A stretch of 64,000 bases of DNA from Vreelandella rituensis. GTDB lineage: Bacteria > Pseudomonadota > Gammaproteobacteria > Pseudomonadales > Halomonadaceae. Shown here one piece after another: positions 24,147 to 32,789 of the stretch. The notes beneath the pieces were generated by a model. The model was not told the DNA's origin, ran no database searches, and saw only the letters and a program-made list of their open reading frames with translations. How positions within the stretch are numbered: position 1 is the stretch's first letter; the number at the start of each line of letters is the position of its first letter. The stretch lies in assembly GCF_003336665.1 (NCBI RefSeq), contig NZ_QPIJ01000001.1, positions 155,921 through 219,920 of the forward strand. The letters run 5' to 3'. A program made the translations under genes and the position numbers.

Positions 24147-26492
24147 TCAGGTGCCGTTGGCAAGCGCCAGGTGGGCGCCGGCATGCCCGATCACGACCTG
24201 CTGTGTGGCGTCGTCCCAGGCGAAGTACAGGCGGTGGCGATAATCGATGCGCAGGTGCCAGTGCATGGTCCAGGTGGTGCTTTGACCATCGGCGCCCTGC
24301 TCCACGAAATCGCGCTCCTGGGCCAGGCGCTCGTGATTGCGCACGTTGTCCGACTCGTTCAGCGACAGCACGCCTGGCAGGCAGTCGTTCATCTCATAGG
24401 CCGGGCGCCCGGCCATGAGGATGTCGCGGCCATCGGTTGCCAGCGCCACGAGCTTTTGCAGCAAGGTGGTGGCGCTCAACTGGCTGGCGGAATGCGTGGC
24501 GGACTCCATGGCTGTGTCAAGCACCCGGATGCGTTCGGGAAAGCTCGCTTGCACCAGGGCAAGCGCCTGTGGCGCGGTGCCTTGCATGGAAAATTCTTTT
24601 AAGGCTTCGTGAACGCTGGTATCCGCTCTGCCGGGGAAGGTTTCCTGATTCGCGTTATCCAGGTGCTGGCGCAGGGACCAGTTTGCCGCCTTGAGATCAC
24701 GCAGGCAGTCTTCCTGCTGGTGCAGCTGTTCCCGCAACTCTTCTATCTGCGAGTCCTGGCCTTCTGATTCGCCGTGCTTACTTGCTTCTGCATGCTCTGT
24801 GGCGATGGAGGGTTCACTGTCGATCGTGATCATTCCCGTAAAGCTTTGGGCTTTTTCGGTAGATATCCCGAGTGATTCCCAGGGAAGCTTGTCACTTTTG
24901 GCGAGTATTTTATCTACCTTGCCCTTGATCGACTCTTTCCAGGCTTCGTATTGATTGGCCTGCGCCTGTAGGGCGGCCATACGCTCAGCAATAGGCTTAT
25001 CCTGCTGCTGGCCCAGCTTGTCGAGCTGGCTTTCCCAGTGAGTTAGTTGTTCGACAAGACGGCTGTCTAACGACTCGACCTCCAAAAACCATGGAACCAG
25101 ATCATCTGGCAGGAGTGATGGATCATGCATCTCATTTAGCTGTTCGACGGCTTCAGCGTCCGAGGGCGCTTGGGTAGGCGTGGGGGCGTCAATGCGGCTA
25201 ATGATGACACCGCGGCATTCGCCAGCCTCCTGGATAAGCTTGTCGAGGAAGTCCGCGCGAGCGCCTAGCCGTTCGATATCCGACGCCAGTTGATCGTTTG
25301 AACTCCCGGCCTGTATCCGGATTAGTGTTCCCGCCAGTTGGCGAACCACGTTATCCGTTGGCACAGCATTGCTTCCGATGCTGGCGCTGGAGCCGCCCCG
25401 AAAGAGTATGTTATCGAGTAGATAGCGCTGAGAGTTAAACCAGAATTCGCGGCTTTCATCTTCAATCTCAGACCATTGCTCCAGCGCGTAATTCAGACCC
25501 GTACCGGCATCTTTCCAGCAGCCCAGTAGCGTCGCGGTATTGGCCAGCCAGTTCCCCAGGCGCTGAATGTGATGCAAGTTTTTGAATGCAGACGTAGTGA
25601 CCCGCGGCATGTTTCCGGCACACTTCTGTAGCGTGCTGTCGCCGTGACAGCTGAAGGCAGTGTGCACCATCATGTCGTGGGCGCCGGGCCAGAGCATGCG
25701 AAGGTCGCTGAGAAACCGCACTGTCTTGTAAAGGCTCGCAATGGCCCACCATGCATTGAAGGTTGCCCATGTCAGCGCATCGGGCGTTTCGTTTTGCTCC
25801 GGCGTGAGCGATTTAAGGCTATCGAGTACCGGGAACAGCAAGCTTAGGTATTGCTGATGCTTTTTGATCCGCCGTAAGTCCTGGCCTTCGATGAGTGCAG
25901 AGGCAGGGACTGACAAGAAGTCCTCGGATTCAAATTCGACACCGGCCTGCTGCATCCAGTGATTGAGGATATCGTGCTCGATTACCGGGGCGTTCTTTCC
26001 GGCGAGGTAGTGTTCCAGCAGGAATAGGCGATGCGATGGCCTTGCCAGGTAGCTGAGCAGCAAGAGCAAGTCTTGATCAATGAGGAAAGTGCCGCACCCG
26101 CGCAAGGATTTACGCAGCCGTTTGATGCTGCTGCGGGGCAAACTAGCGATTTCTTTAAAATAGGTATCGGGACTCTTTCCCGTCAGCGTGGCGAATGACA
26201 AAGGATGCCTGGGGTCTTTCGCCCTTTTATCCAGGGCGACCTGAAATGGGGCAAAGGGTAAAAGCGTCGTAAAAGTGCCGGTATCGGGCTCCTTTTCTCC
26301 CCCATATAACACTAGCCGCATGGCTTCGCTCATGGGTTCCTTCGACCCTTCCCCGCTCATGATGCTCGAATCATCAATAAGGCTCTGGAAGTATTGCTTT
26401 TGCTCAAGGCCGACCGCAGCTTCAGGCTTTTTCATCATCACGCCAATTTGGGAGGGATCCTTCAGCGCGTCGGCAAACAATTGGTAAGTCAT
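24147..26492 (-). CDS. large hypothetical protein, 781 aa
   Basis: The protein is largely helical. Residues about 490-640 form a coiled-coil-like region (QLDKLGQQQDKPIAERMAALQAQANQYEAWK and IEELREQLHQQEDCLRDL). The last 40 residues, MHWHLRIDYRHRLYFAWDDATQQVVIGHAGAHLALANGT, look like a compact beta-sheet reminiscent of the closing strands of RelE/ParE-type folds; this is only a resemblance. It lies upstream of the DnaJ-GrpE fusion on the same strand and could be a client or partner. It ends about 640 nt from the CRISPR array. Confidence 0.65.
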   Translation of the reverse strand: MTYQLFADALKDPSQIGVMMKKPEAAVGLEQKQYFQSLIDDSSIMSGEGSKEPMSEAMRLVLYGGEKEPDTGTFTTLLPFAPFQVALDKRAKDPRHPLSFATLTGKSPDTYFKEIASLPRSSIKRLRKSLRGCGTFLIDQDLLLLLSYLARPSHRLFLLEHYLAGKNAPVIEHDILNHWMQQAGVEFESEDFLSVPASALIEGQDLRRIKKHQQYLSLLFPVLDSLKSLTPEQNETPDALTWATFNAWWAIASLYKTVRFLSDLRMLWPGAHDMMVHTAFSCHGDSTLQKCAGNMPRVTTSAFKNLHHIQRLGNWLANTATLLGCWKDAGTGLNYALEQWSEIEDESREFWFNSQRYLLDNILFRGGSSASIGSNAVPTDNVVRQLAGTLIRIQAGSSNDQLASDIERLGARADFLDKLIQEAGECRGVIISRIDAPTPTQAPSDAEAVEQLNEMHDPSLLPDDLVPWFLEVESLDSRLVEQLTHWESQLDKLGQQQDKPIAERMAALQAQANQYEAWKESIKGKVDKILAKSDKLPWESLGISTEKAQSFTGMITIDSEPSIATEHAEASKHGESEGQDSQIEELREQLHQQEDCLRDLKAANWSLRQHLDNANQETFPGRADTSVHEALKEFSMQGTAPQALALVQASFPERIRVLDTAMESATHSASQLSATTLLQKLVALATDGRDILMAGRPAYEMNDCLPGVLSLNESDNVRNHERLAQERDFVEQGADGQSTTWTMHWHLRIDYRHRLYFAWDDATQQVVIGHAGAHLALANGT

Positions 26493-26772
26493 GTAAGCAT
26501 TCCATGGTAATAATCCGATGCTTACATCATAACACTTACGTTTGCACCTTTTGGGGTAAGGAACACTTACCGGTGCTCGGCTTTGTCGTGGTTTGCTTCA
26601 CTGCTCGAGTCCCGTGGAGAAGGTGAAAATTGCATCTGCGGTATATCGGGATGCACGCAGTGGAGGCTGTTACAAGGAAGCCGCCCAGGCTATACCCAAT
26701 GATGGGTACAATCTGGGGCGGCCTTGTCACATGCCGCTTGTTCAGCGGTAGCTTCACAAAGCAAAAAAGACA

Positions 26773-27037
26773 CTTTTGAGCCGCTTGCGCAGCGGAGATT
26801 GGATCTAATCTGGCTCTATTGGATCGACAATGCATACTAGCCGCTTGTACAGCGGTTCCTGGTCCAAGCCTTCTTCGGGATGCTGGCGATATTACTATCC
26901 GCTTGCACAGCGGTTCACTTTTAGGTTGGGCATTTGTCGCACTATTAATACTTACTAGCCGCTTGCACAGCGGTTCACGGGGGGGTAGAGGATTTCGCGA
27001 CTGTCCCTACTTATTAGCCGCTTGCACAGCGGTTCAC
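26773..27037 (-). CRISPR. type IV CRISPR array, five repeats, I-F-like repeat
   Basis: Repeats of 28 nt lie at 27010-27037, 26951-26978, 26891-26918, 26833-26860 and 26773-26800, separated by 31, 32, 30 and 32 nt. On the minus strand the repeat reads GTGAACCGCTGTGCAAGCGG followed by CTAGTAAG, with a 5-bp stem CCGCT/AGCGG and a GTGCA loop, the same shape as type I-F repeats. The three repeats next to csf3 are nearly identical and the distal two degenerate, so the leader is probably at 27038-27164. A further decayed hairpin lies at 26726-26753 after only 19 nt. Confidence 0.88.
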
Positions 27038-27164
27038 TAGGGAAACAAATGGCTAAAGCATTGAATAAAGGTCTTTTATACGCAGCGCCCGGAAATATTC
27101 CTTTTACACGGAGGTCGATAAGCACCTGTTTTTAAAGAGCGAATGATTCAGATTTGAAAAAGGG

Positions 27165-27863
27165 TTATCCAGCGATCCGGCGCGGCATCACGCATGCCTC
27201 CCAATCGGTTGCCCAGTAAGGAAACCGGCAAGGACTCAGCCCATGGGTCACCTGCTCCACCGGCGTTGCGGAGATTGACTCCCAGAGAGCCACCGGCAAG
27301 GGTCGTGCCGGTGTTCCGTCAGCGGCGATCCAGGAGCGGTCATCCGCGATCTCACGAATCGAGCGACCGGCAATCTGCCCCTGCCCTTGATTGGCATGCT
27401 TGCCCAGGCCTATCACAAGCTCAAGCAAGTGCAGGATGTCGGCAGGTTTGCCCACCCCGTAGCAGGTGGCCGTGGGCGCCATCACCGTCACGTACTTGGA
27501 GAGCTTGTTGGCATAGTCGCCGCGTTTTTTGTCCAGTGGCGTGTAGGGCCTTGTCGACACCTTCCCCTTGGCCGTGCGCTTCGGTCCGATATTTCGGATG
27601 TCCAGATCGTCAGCGCTTCTCATGCTGCGTACCTTGATCCTGTCGAGGTAATGAACCTCCGGGCCAAGGAAGATCGAAGACGCCCGAAAGATACCGGAGT
27701 CGGGATCACGCTCCAGGGGAATATGTGGCACCAAGTCGTCGCCGCGAAGCCCGGTCATGACCTCGGCGGCAAACGACAAAAGCCCATCCAGGGTGGTATG
27801 AAACGGCAGGATCACCGGGGATACCAAATCCAGCTTCAATTCGAACGGTACGGATTCAGACAT
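27165..27863 (-). CDS. csf3: Csf3 (Cas5-like) type IV CRISPR subunit, 232 aa
   Basis: A start at 27863 is supported by GGAGG upstream and a TGATG overlap with the dinG stop. The RAMP-like sequence begins VPFELKLDLVSPVILPFHTTLDGLLSFAAEV, and near the end has LLELVIGLGKHANQGQGQIAG, the glycine-rich loop typical of Csf3. It should cap the crRNA 5' handle in the Csf complex. It is the last gene before the leader and array. Confidence 0.85.
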   Translation of the reverse strand: MSESVPFELKLDLVSPVILPFHTTLDGLLSFAAEVMTGLRGDDLVPHIPLERDPDSGIFRASSIFLGPEVHYLDRIKVRSMRSADDLDIRNIGPKRTAKGKVSTRPYTPLDKKRGDYANKLSKYVTVMAPTATCYGVGKPADILHLLELVIGLGKHANQGQGQIAGRSIREIADDRSWIAADGTPARPLPVALWESISATPVEQVTHGLSPCRFPYWATDWEACVMPRRIAG

Positions 27864-30157
27864 CAGATATCCTCCGGGGTGTAGCAACCCAAGCCGTCCA
27901 GAAAAAGCTGGGCCTGCTCGAATGACTCAGAACGAAACCGCTGGGGGATACAGGCCAGCAATGAGCGTGGCGCTGATGTTAAGCGCTTACCGGCGCGCTT
28001 TTCCAGTTCTGGGTCAAAGCTTCCGGCCCAGGCTTGGGGAAGCGGAAAGCGCGGGTCAGCAATCCACACACAGCAGGCGTCGCTTCTGGCGCGGATACCC
28101 CGTCCAAGGCCTTGGGCAAGCACCTGGCGCACCTGCTCCTGATCGTGCTGCTGCAGAATGCGCGTCACGCTTTCGTGGCTGTAGCCGATGCTGCGCAGAT
28201 GAAGGCGTAGCCGCATTTGTTCATCACGCTCCGGGGGCGGAAAGGGAATCCGGTGGATGAAGACGTTGGGGACCAGCCCCGGCAGGTCGACGCCCTCCCA
28301 TCCACTGGGGGTAATCAGTACCGCGCCGGGCGTCTCTCGATAGCTCTGAAGGACGGAGCGAAGCGCCGCCCCCCGCTGGTGCTCGATCACGGTCATGTCC
28401 GGAGCAAGCTTCCTCACCTGCTCGGCGAGGGCCTGGGTGTCGCGCCAGCTAAGGGTCAGCGCAAGCACACGGTCCAGCGAGCCTTGCTGGGCCTCGATGA
28501 GCATGGCGGCACTGTACGCCAACCAGGCGGGGTCGGTCACCACCGCGACATCGCCTTGCTTGTTAAGCTGCTTGCGGGTCGGTGAATGCACCGCGGGATC
28601 GGCCAGCACGAACCGCATCTCGCCAAAGTCGGTGGGTTCGTGGCGAACCATCAGCTCGACCTGGACGTTATGCACCGGTTTGCCCGTGGTCTTCGACGGG
28701 TGGCGGTTGATCCCCAGCTGGCGCGAAAAGCCATCAAACGCCTTGGGAATGGCTTCGCCCGGGACGCTCAGGGTTGCCGAGGTAAACACCACCGCATTGA
28801 GAACAGGCCTGGGCGGCAGGGTGTCCGGGCTATCCGTATCGTTGTCTTGCGATAGCGGCGCCCATAGCCTTGACAGGGTGCGACCGGCATCGGGAGCGCC
28901 GACCGACAGGCTGGGGTATTCCCTGACCGGGGACCAGCTCACAATCGGCGTGCCGCCACCCCCCGTTCCCAGCGCCGAGGCGATGCGCGACAGGTCATGA
29001 CAGTGATCGAGCGCCTCGTAAAGCATGTCCTGGCTGTAGGCATTCGATAGCAGGTTGTTCCCGACCAGCTGCGCCAACTGGCGACTTGCCGTTACCGCCA
29101 TCTTCGCCGCCCCCGCCAGGCGTTCGGGCAAGGAGCCAATCTGCTGAGCGGTGCTATACCGAGCCCCCTGATGCTGGTCGGTCAGAAAGGTCGAAAGGGC
29201 CGTCAGCATTTCATGCAGCGAATGCCACTCGCCCTGCTGGGTCTGGCCCAGGTCGTCGGCAATGCGCCGCGAAAGCTGACTGAATCGGCTAACCGACAGC
29301 GAATCACTCAATACCGACTCGGCGATCCCCGGCAGTTTATGCGCTTCATCCACCACCACGCTGCGCACGGGGCGCACGCTATCGGCGTCATCGAGAAGAT
29401 TGCCCCAGCGGAAGGCATGCAGCACCAGCAGGCTATGGTTGATCACCAGCACATCCGCGATTTTTGAGGCCGCCACATCAGCATGATACGGCGCGGCCTC
29501 GTCAGCATCGGAATGCTGATCCAGGGTCACCTGACCCGGCGTCAGCCCATCCGGCAAATCCTGCCCGCCCTCCTGGAGAAAGTCATCCAGAACGCCACCG
29601 CCCGCTTCGCGCCAAGCCTTGAGGTCGAGCAGAAACTCACGAATGGCGCGCATCCTCTCCTGCTCGCCCTTTTGCCGGCCGATGCGCAGATTATGCAACA
29701 GGCTGTCGATCTTCCCCGGCGAGACATAGTTTTGCTTGCCCACCCGGCGAGCGATCGTCAGGCGCACCGCGGTCAGGTCGGCGATCCAGTCGGCCACGCA
29801 TTCCGCATCCTTGCCGAGCATTTGGCGCTGCAGCTGGCGCGAGTGCGTGGAAATGGCTGCCCGTTGCCCGGTCACCGCAGCATGGGCGAACAAGGCCACC
29901 AGGTACGCCAGGGTCTTGCCCAGGCCGGTACCCGCCTCGAGCATGCCGAGGGCGGTTTTCTCGTTTGCGTGATCGTAGGCGCACAGGACCATGGCCACCC
30001 GTCGAGCGTAGTCCCACTGCTGGGGATTGGGATGATAGCCGTGGGTTTGCGCCAGGCCCTGCGGGGCCAGGATGCGATCCACGATATCCAAGACCTTCAG
30101 CGCCAGCGGATCGTCTACCACGCTTGGGGCTTCAGGGGTTGCGGTTGGGTTACTCAT
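27863..30157 (-). CDS. dinG: CasDinG (Csf4) SF2 helicase of type IV-A CRISPR, 764 aa
   Basis: Walker A is EAGTGLGKT (residues 74-82), followed by STHSRQLQRQ, VLVINHSLLVLH, the DEAH box VVDEAHKLPG and C-terminal motifs TPSGWEGVDLPG and HRIPFPPPERDEQ. This is the DinG/XPD family. Between Walker A and DEAH only one cysteine is present, so the Fe-S cluster of housekeeping DinG is missing, as reported for CasDinG. It is required for interference in type IV-A. The start at 30157 overlaps the Cas6f-like gene by 8 nt; the longer frame upstream is antisense to that gene's own coding. Confidence 0.9.
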   Translation of the reverse strand: MSNPTATPEAPSVVDDPLALKVLDIVDRILAPQGLAQTHGYHPNPQQWDYARRVAMVLCAYDHANEKTALGMLEAGTGLGKTLAYLVALFAHAAVTGQRAAISTHSRQLQRQMLGKDAECVADWIADLTAVRLTIARRVGKQNYVSPGKIDSLLHNLRIGRQKGEQERMRAIREFLLDLKAWREAGGGVLDDFLQEGGQDLPDGLTPGQVTLDQHSDADEAAPYHADVAASKIADVLVINHSLLVLHAFRWGNLLDDADSVRPVRSVVVDEAHKLPGIAESVLSDSLSVSRFSQLSRRIADDLGQTQQGEWHSLHEMLTALSTFLTDQHQGARYSTAQQIGSLPERLAGAAKMAVTASRQLAQLVGNNLLSNAYSQDMLYEALDHCHDLSRIASALGTGGGGTPIVSWSPVREYPSLSVGAPDAGRTLSRLWAPLSQDNDTDSPDTLPPRPVLNAVVFTSATLSVPGEAIPKAFDGFSRQLGINRHPSKTTGKPVHNVQVELMVRHEPTDFGEMRFVLADPAVHSPTRKQLNKQGDVAVVTDPAWLAYSAAMLIEAQQGSLDRVLALTLSWRDTQALAEQVRKLAPDMTVIEHQRGAALRSVLQSYRETPGAVLITPSGWEGVDLPGLVPNVFIHRIPFPPPERDEQMRLRLHLRSIGYSHESVTRILQQHDQEQVRQVLAQGLGRGIRARSDACCVWIADPRFPLPQAWAGSFDPELEKRAGKRLTSAPRSLLACIPQRFRSESFEQAQLFLDGLGCYTPEDI

Positions 30158-30788
30158 GCGCCCCCCTTGTCGCGTCCGGCCCTGCCTTGAGGCGTTCGCT
30201 GACCAGGGGCACGGGGATTCCCAGGCCGTAGGCCGCGCCCGGACCGACAGTTGCGTTGTCCGACGATCTGGCCGGGGTGCGGCTGATGGCCAGCGTATAA
30301 TTCTCGGGGCTGCTCGATGACTGGCTGGCCATGACCACAAACTGACGCGGATGGGGGTATTGATTTTCGGCCCGGATGCCGCCGGTGGCCGTTTGCGGTA
30401 AATCTGGCGGAGCCTCGCCGCGTGCAATGGCGCGCCTGGCATAACGCTGCAAGCGCGACGGGGAATATTTGCGCGAATCGCCCTTTGCCAGCCGGGAGCA
30501 GACCACGTACTCGGTGACGTTCTCCGGCACCGGGCGGATCGACTGAATGCCGATCAGGCCGATGTCTTCAAGCTTGGTGGCCATGGCGACGATGCGCGCC
30601 AGCGCCATCGGCTCGGCAAAGGCGCGAAAGCTAAACCCCATGCCATGGGAGTGGTAGCCGGGGAAGTCGACCCCGATGTGATGGGGCTCGGAGGCGCTGC
30701 GCAGTTGATGGACGATCCACAGCAAGCGCCCGTGGAGTTCCGCCGCCAACGCCCCGTCGCGGATCACGATATCCAAATAATGGCTCAT
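30150..30788 (-). CDS. cas6f: Csy4/Cas6f-type crRNA endoribonuclease, 212 aa
   Basis: The N terminus MSHYLDIVIRD matches Csy4 (MDHYLDIRLRP) almost residue for residue. VHQL at 26-29 places H27 where Csy4 has catalytic His29, and IGVDFPGYHSHGMGFSFRAFA matches IGVSFPD...LGERLRIHA. A basic helix SPSRLQRYARRAIARGEAP corresponds to the arginine-rich helix that grips the repeat stem. It should cleave the I-F-like repeat of this array. It occupies the csf5 position of type IV-A operons. There is a 3-nt gap from the csf2 stop. Confidence 0.85.
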   Translation of the reverse strand: MSHYLDIVIRDGALAAELHGRLLWIVHQLRSASEPHHIGVDFPGYHSHGMGFSFRAFAEPMALARIVAMATKLEDIGLIGIQSIRPVPENVTEYVVCSRLAKGDSRKYSPSRLQRYARRAIARGEAPPDLPQTATGGIRAENQYPHPRQFVVMASQSSSSPENYTLAISRTPARSSDNATVGPGAAYGLGIPVPLVSERLKAGPDATRGAHE

Positions 30789-30791
30789 GCG

Positions 30792-31892
30792 TTACACCTT
30801 GGTCGGCACGTTGAAATCCCAGTTCATGTCGGCCATGAAGGTATCGAACGCCGCCACAAACCCCTCCAGGCGGCCGTCACCGGTCAACACCGCATTGGAA
30901 AACGGCTCGCAGCGCACGGTGCCCACCAGCACCTTGCCTTTACGGGTCACCTCGAAGAGGTCCCACTGGGCAGACACCAGGCCGTTGCCGTTGGCCACGT
31001 GGGCGCCGATGATCGGCTCGAGGCTCCAGGCATCCAGGCCCGCCAGCAGCAGCCCCATGTCCACGTCGCTGGCGCGGCGCACGATCATGCGGTGCGACAT
31101 CACCGCGCCCTGCGGGATGGCCTGCCAGCCGGCCAGCGGCATGCCCACCGAGTTCTTGCTGCCGCTTTCCTCGCGCACCTCGTTCATTTGCGCTTCGATG
31201 TTGGCGACGTCCTCACGGATGGCCTGGACTTCCGCGTCGTCCGCGTTACGACTCAGGGCGCCATAAATGTCCGAGTTGCGCTTGCGCAGGTCCGCCTTGA
31301 GCCGCGAAAGCTCCCGGTTGCCCATTGACCGCTCGCTCAGCTGCAGCAGGTCCGCATCCGACAGAAACCGCGCCTGGTCGGGATCCCTGTAGACATCATC
31401 GCTGCGCGCCCCGGAAAAGATCACCGGCTCCATGGCGTCGTCGCAGATCGCATTGCCCATGCCCAGACGGCCTTCGAGAAAGCCGATGGTGCCGGCATCG
31501 CCCGCACCGAACAGGTTGAGCAAGGGATTTTTCTGGCGGACTTCATGAATGCGCATCACCGACGTCTTGTCTTCCTCCCCGGCGCCCTTGATGCCCCCCA
31601 GCGCCAGTAAGAAGTGGGTATCGAGATCGAAGGGCTGCGGATTGCCGGTAAGCTCGATGACCCGATCGCGCACCACATCGCGTACCCGGCGGCGCAGGGT
31701 GCCGCGAATCCCGGTCGATGGAAACATCAATCGCTTGCCCAGGGCGGTCTGGGTGTGCGGGACCGGCGTCGGCTGGTTCTTCTTGCCCTCGCGGTCGAAA
31801 AGGTCCTTGCTGCAGGTCGCCAGGGGCTGTTCTGCGGTGATCTTACCTTCGAGGACGTAGTTGGAAACGGAGGGAGGCGCGATCTCGGTCAT
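30792..31892 (-). CDS. csf2: Csf2 (Cas7-like) type IV CRISPR backbone subunit, 366 aa
   Basis: The product begins MTEIAPPSVSNYVLEGKITAEQPLATCSKD and includes LMFPSTGIRGTLRRRVRDVV, the conserved Csf2 segment after the first strand, plus a later palm-like AGWQAIPQGAVMSHRMIVRRASDVDMGLLLAGLDAW. Cas7-like proteins polymerise along the crRNA spacer. It is the first gene of the minus-strand operon csf2-cas6f-dinG-csf3-array. The start at 31892 is chosen because upstream extension runs into the intergenic promoter region. Confidence 0.88.
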   Translation of the reverse strand: MTEIAPPSVSNYVLEGKITAEQPLATCSKDLFDREGKKNQPTPVPHTQTALGKRLMFPSTGIRGTLRRRVRDVVRDRVIELTGNPQPFDLDTHFLLALGGIKGAGEEDKTSVMRIHEVRQKNPLLNLFGAGDAGTIGFLEGRLGMGNAICDDAMEPVIFSGARSDDVYRDPDQARFLSDADLLQLSERSMGNRELSRLKADLRKRNSDIYGALSRNADDAEVQAIREDVANIEAQMNEVREESGSKNSVGMPLAGWQAIPQGAVMSHRMIVRRASDVDMGLLLAGLDAWSLEPIIGAHVANGNGLVSAQWDLFEVTRKGKVLVGTVRCEPFSNAVLTGDGRLEGFVAAFDTFMADMNWDFNVPTKV

Positions 31893-31971
31893 TAGGCTGA
31901 ATCCATTATGGGATAAAAGTAATGTAAGGTATCTTGCATTGGAACACATATCAAAACAGACAGGTGGTAAA

Positions 31972-32742
31972 TTGAACATCCAGAGCCCGGTTGATTTCTT
32001 TCACGCGCACCTTGGCCAGTACCTGGTGCCCGACGCCAGCCCCCGCAACAGTACCGCGCCCTCGCTGCCCACCCGGACCAAGGCGGCCCGGGAGGCGGGA
32101 CTGGCCGCAGCGGACTTGCCGGTCAAGCGTGTCGGGACCGGCATGCCGGTGTATTACATCGTCACCCCGAGCCATGCCTGGTTTCTGTCCAACACGGCGG
32201 CGCCGTCATCCGAGCGGGTGACCGCGGTGCGCATTGACGACGACGAGGGACGGGCGGCGATCAAGGGCAACCAGTACCTGGCGCACTGGCTGTATCACGA
32301 GGCGCCCCTGGATCAACCCTTTCTGATCGGCAATGTCGAGAAGGCCAGCCCGATTGCGGCCATGGCGATCTCGCTGCCGCCCACCCGGATCATCTTCTGC
32401 ACCACCGGCAAGTACGGGCGACTGGTGCTCAACCTGCTCGACTTTCGGGAGGACGTGGCCACCGTCCGGGCAAGCGGCATTCCCTGGGAGACGCTTCGCA
32501 AGGCCAACCTGCTCAAGGAGAAGGTCCGCCAGAGCGCCAAGGGCATCCTGGCGCCCCAGGAAGAGGTCACGGCACGCAAGGAAATCGGCAAGTTGCGCAA
32601 GAAGCACCCGGAGCTTCTGGCCACGCTCAAGGCGCTGCATGCCAAGCCCGGGTCCGGGGAAGCCACGCTGTTGCACTGGTTTTTTCAGGAAGGCAATTAC
32701 TACGGCCAAGTGATCAAGGCCGCCCAGCAAGCGGCCAGTTGA
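31972..32742 (+). CDS. csf1: Csf1-like (Cas8-like) subunit of type IV CRISPR, divergent, 256 aa
   Basis: The gene runs opposite to the rest of the cas operon, with an 80-nt gap to csf2. The best start is TTG 31972 with AGGTGG upstream; an ATG at 31861 would overlap csf2. The product has an N-terminal MNIQSPVDFFHAHLGQYL helix, a central beta-rich domain (PVYYIVTPSHAWFLSN, AMAISLPPTRIIFCTTGKYGRLVLNLL) and a helical C terminus. Csf1 proteins elsewhere often carry a CxxC zinc finger, but only one cysteine is present here. Identity rests on position and size as well as sequence. Confidence 0.68.
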   Translation: MNIQSPVDFFHAHLGQYLVPDASPRNSTAPSLPTRTKAAREAGLAAADLPVKRVGTGMPVYYIVTPSHAWFLSNTAAPSSERVTAVRIDDDEGRAAIKGNQYLAHWLYHEAPLDQPFLIGNVEKASPIAAMAISLPPTRIIFCTTGKYGRLVLNLLDFREDVATVRASGIPWETLRKANLLKEKVRQSAKGILAPQEEVTARKEIGKLRKKHPELLATLKALHAKPGSGEATLLHWFFQEGNYYGQVIKAAQQAAS

Positions 32743-32789
32743 CCGGGATGCGCGACGCCAGGTCATGCCGGCCTTGGTGGGCAGAGGCG

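Noticed and set aside
26726..26753. Sixth CRISPR repeat
   Set aside because: The stem is there, but it is only 19 nt from the next repeat and the flanks do not match, so it is kept as a remnant.
29483..30190. 235-aa plus-strand frame inside dinG
   Set aside because: No ribosome binding site or motif; dinG on the other strand is unambiguous.
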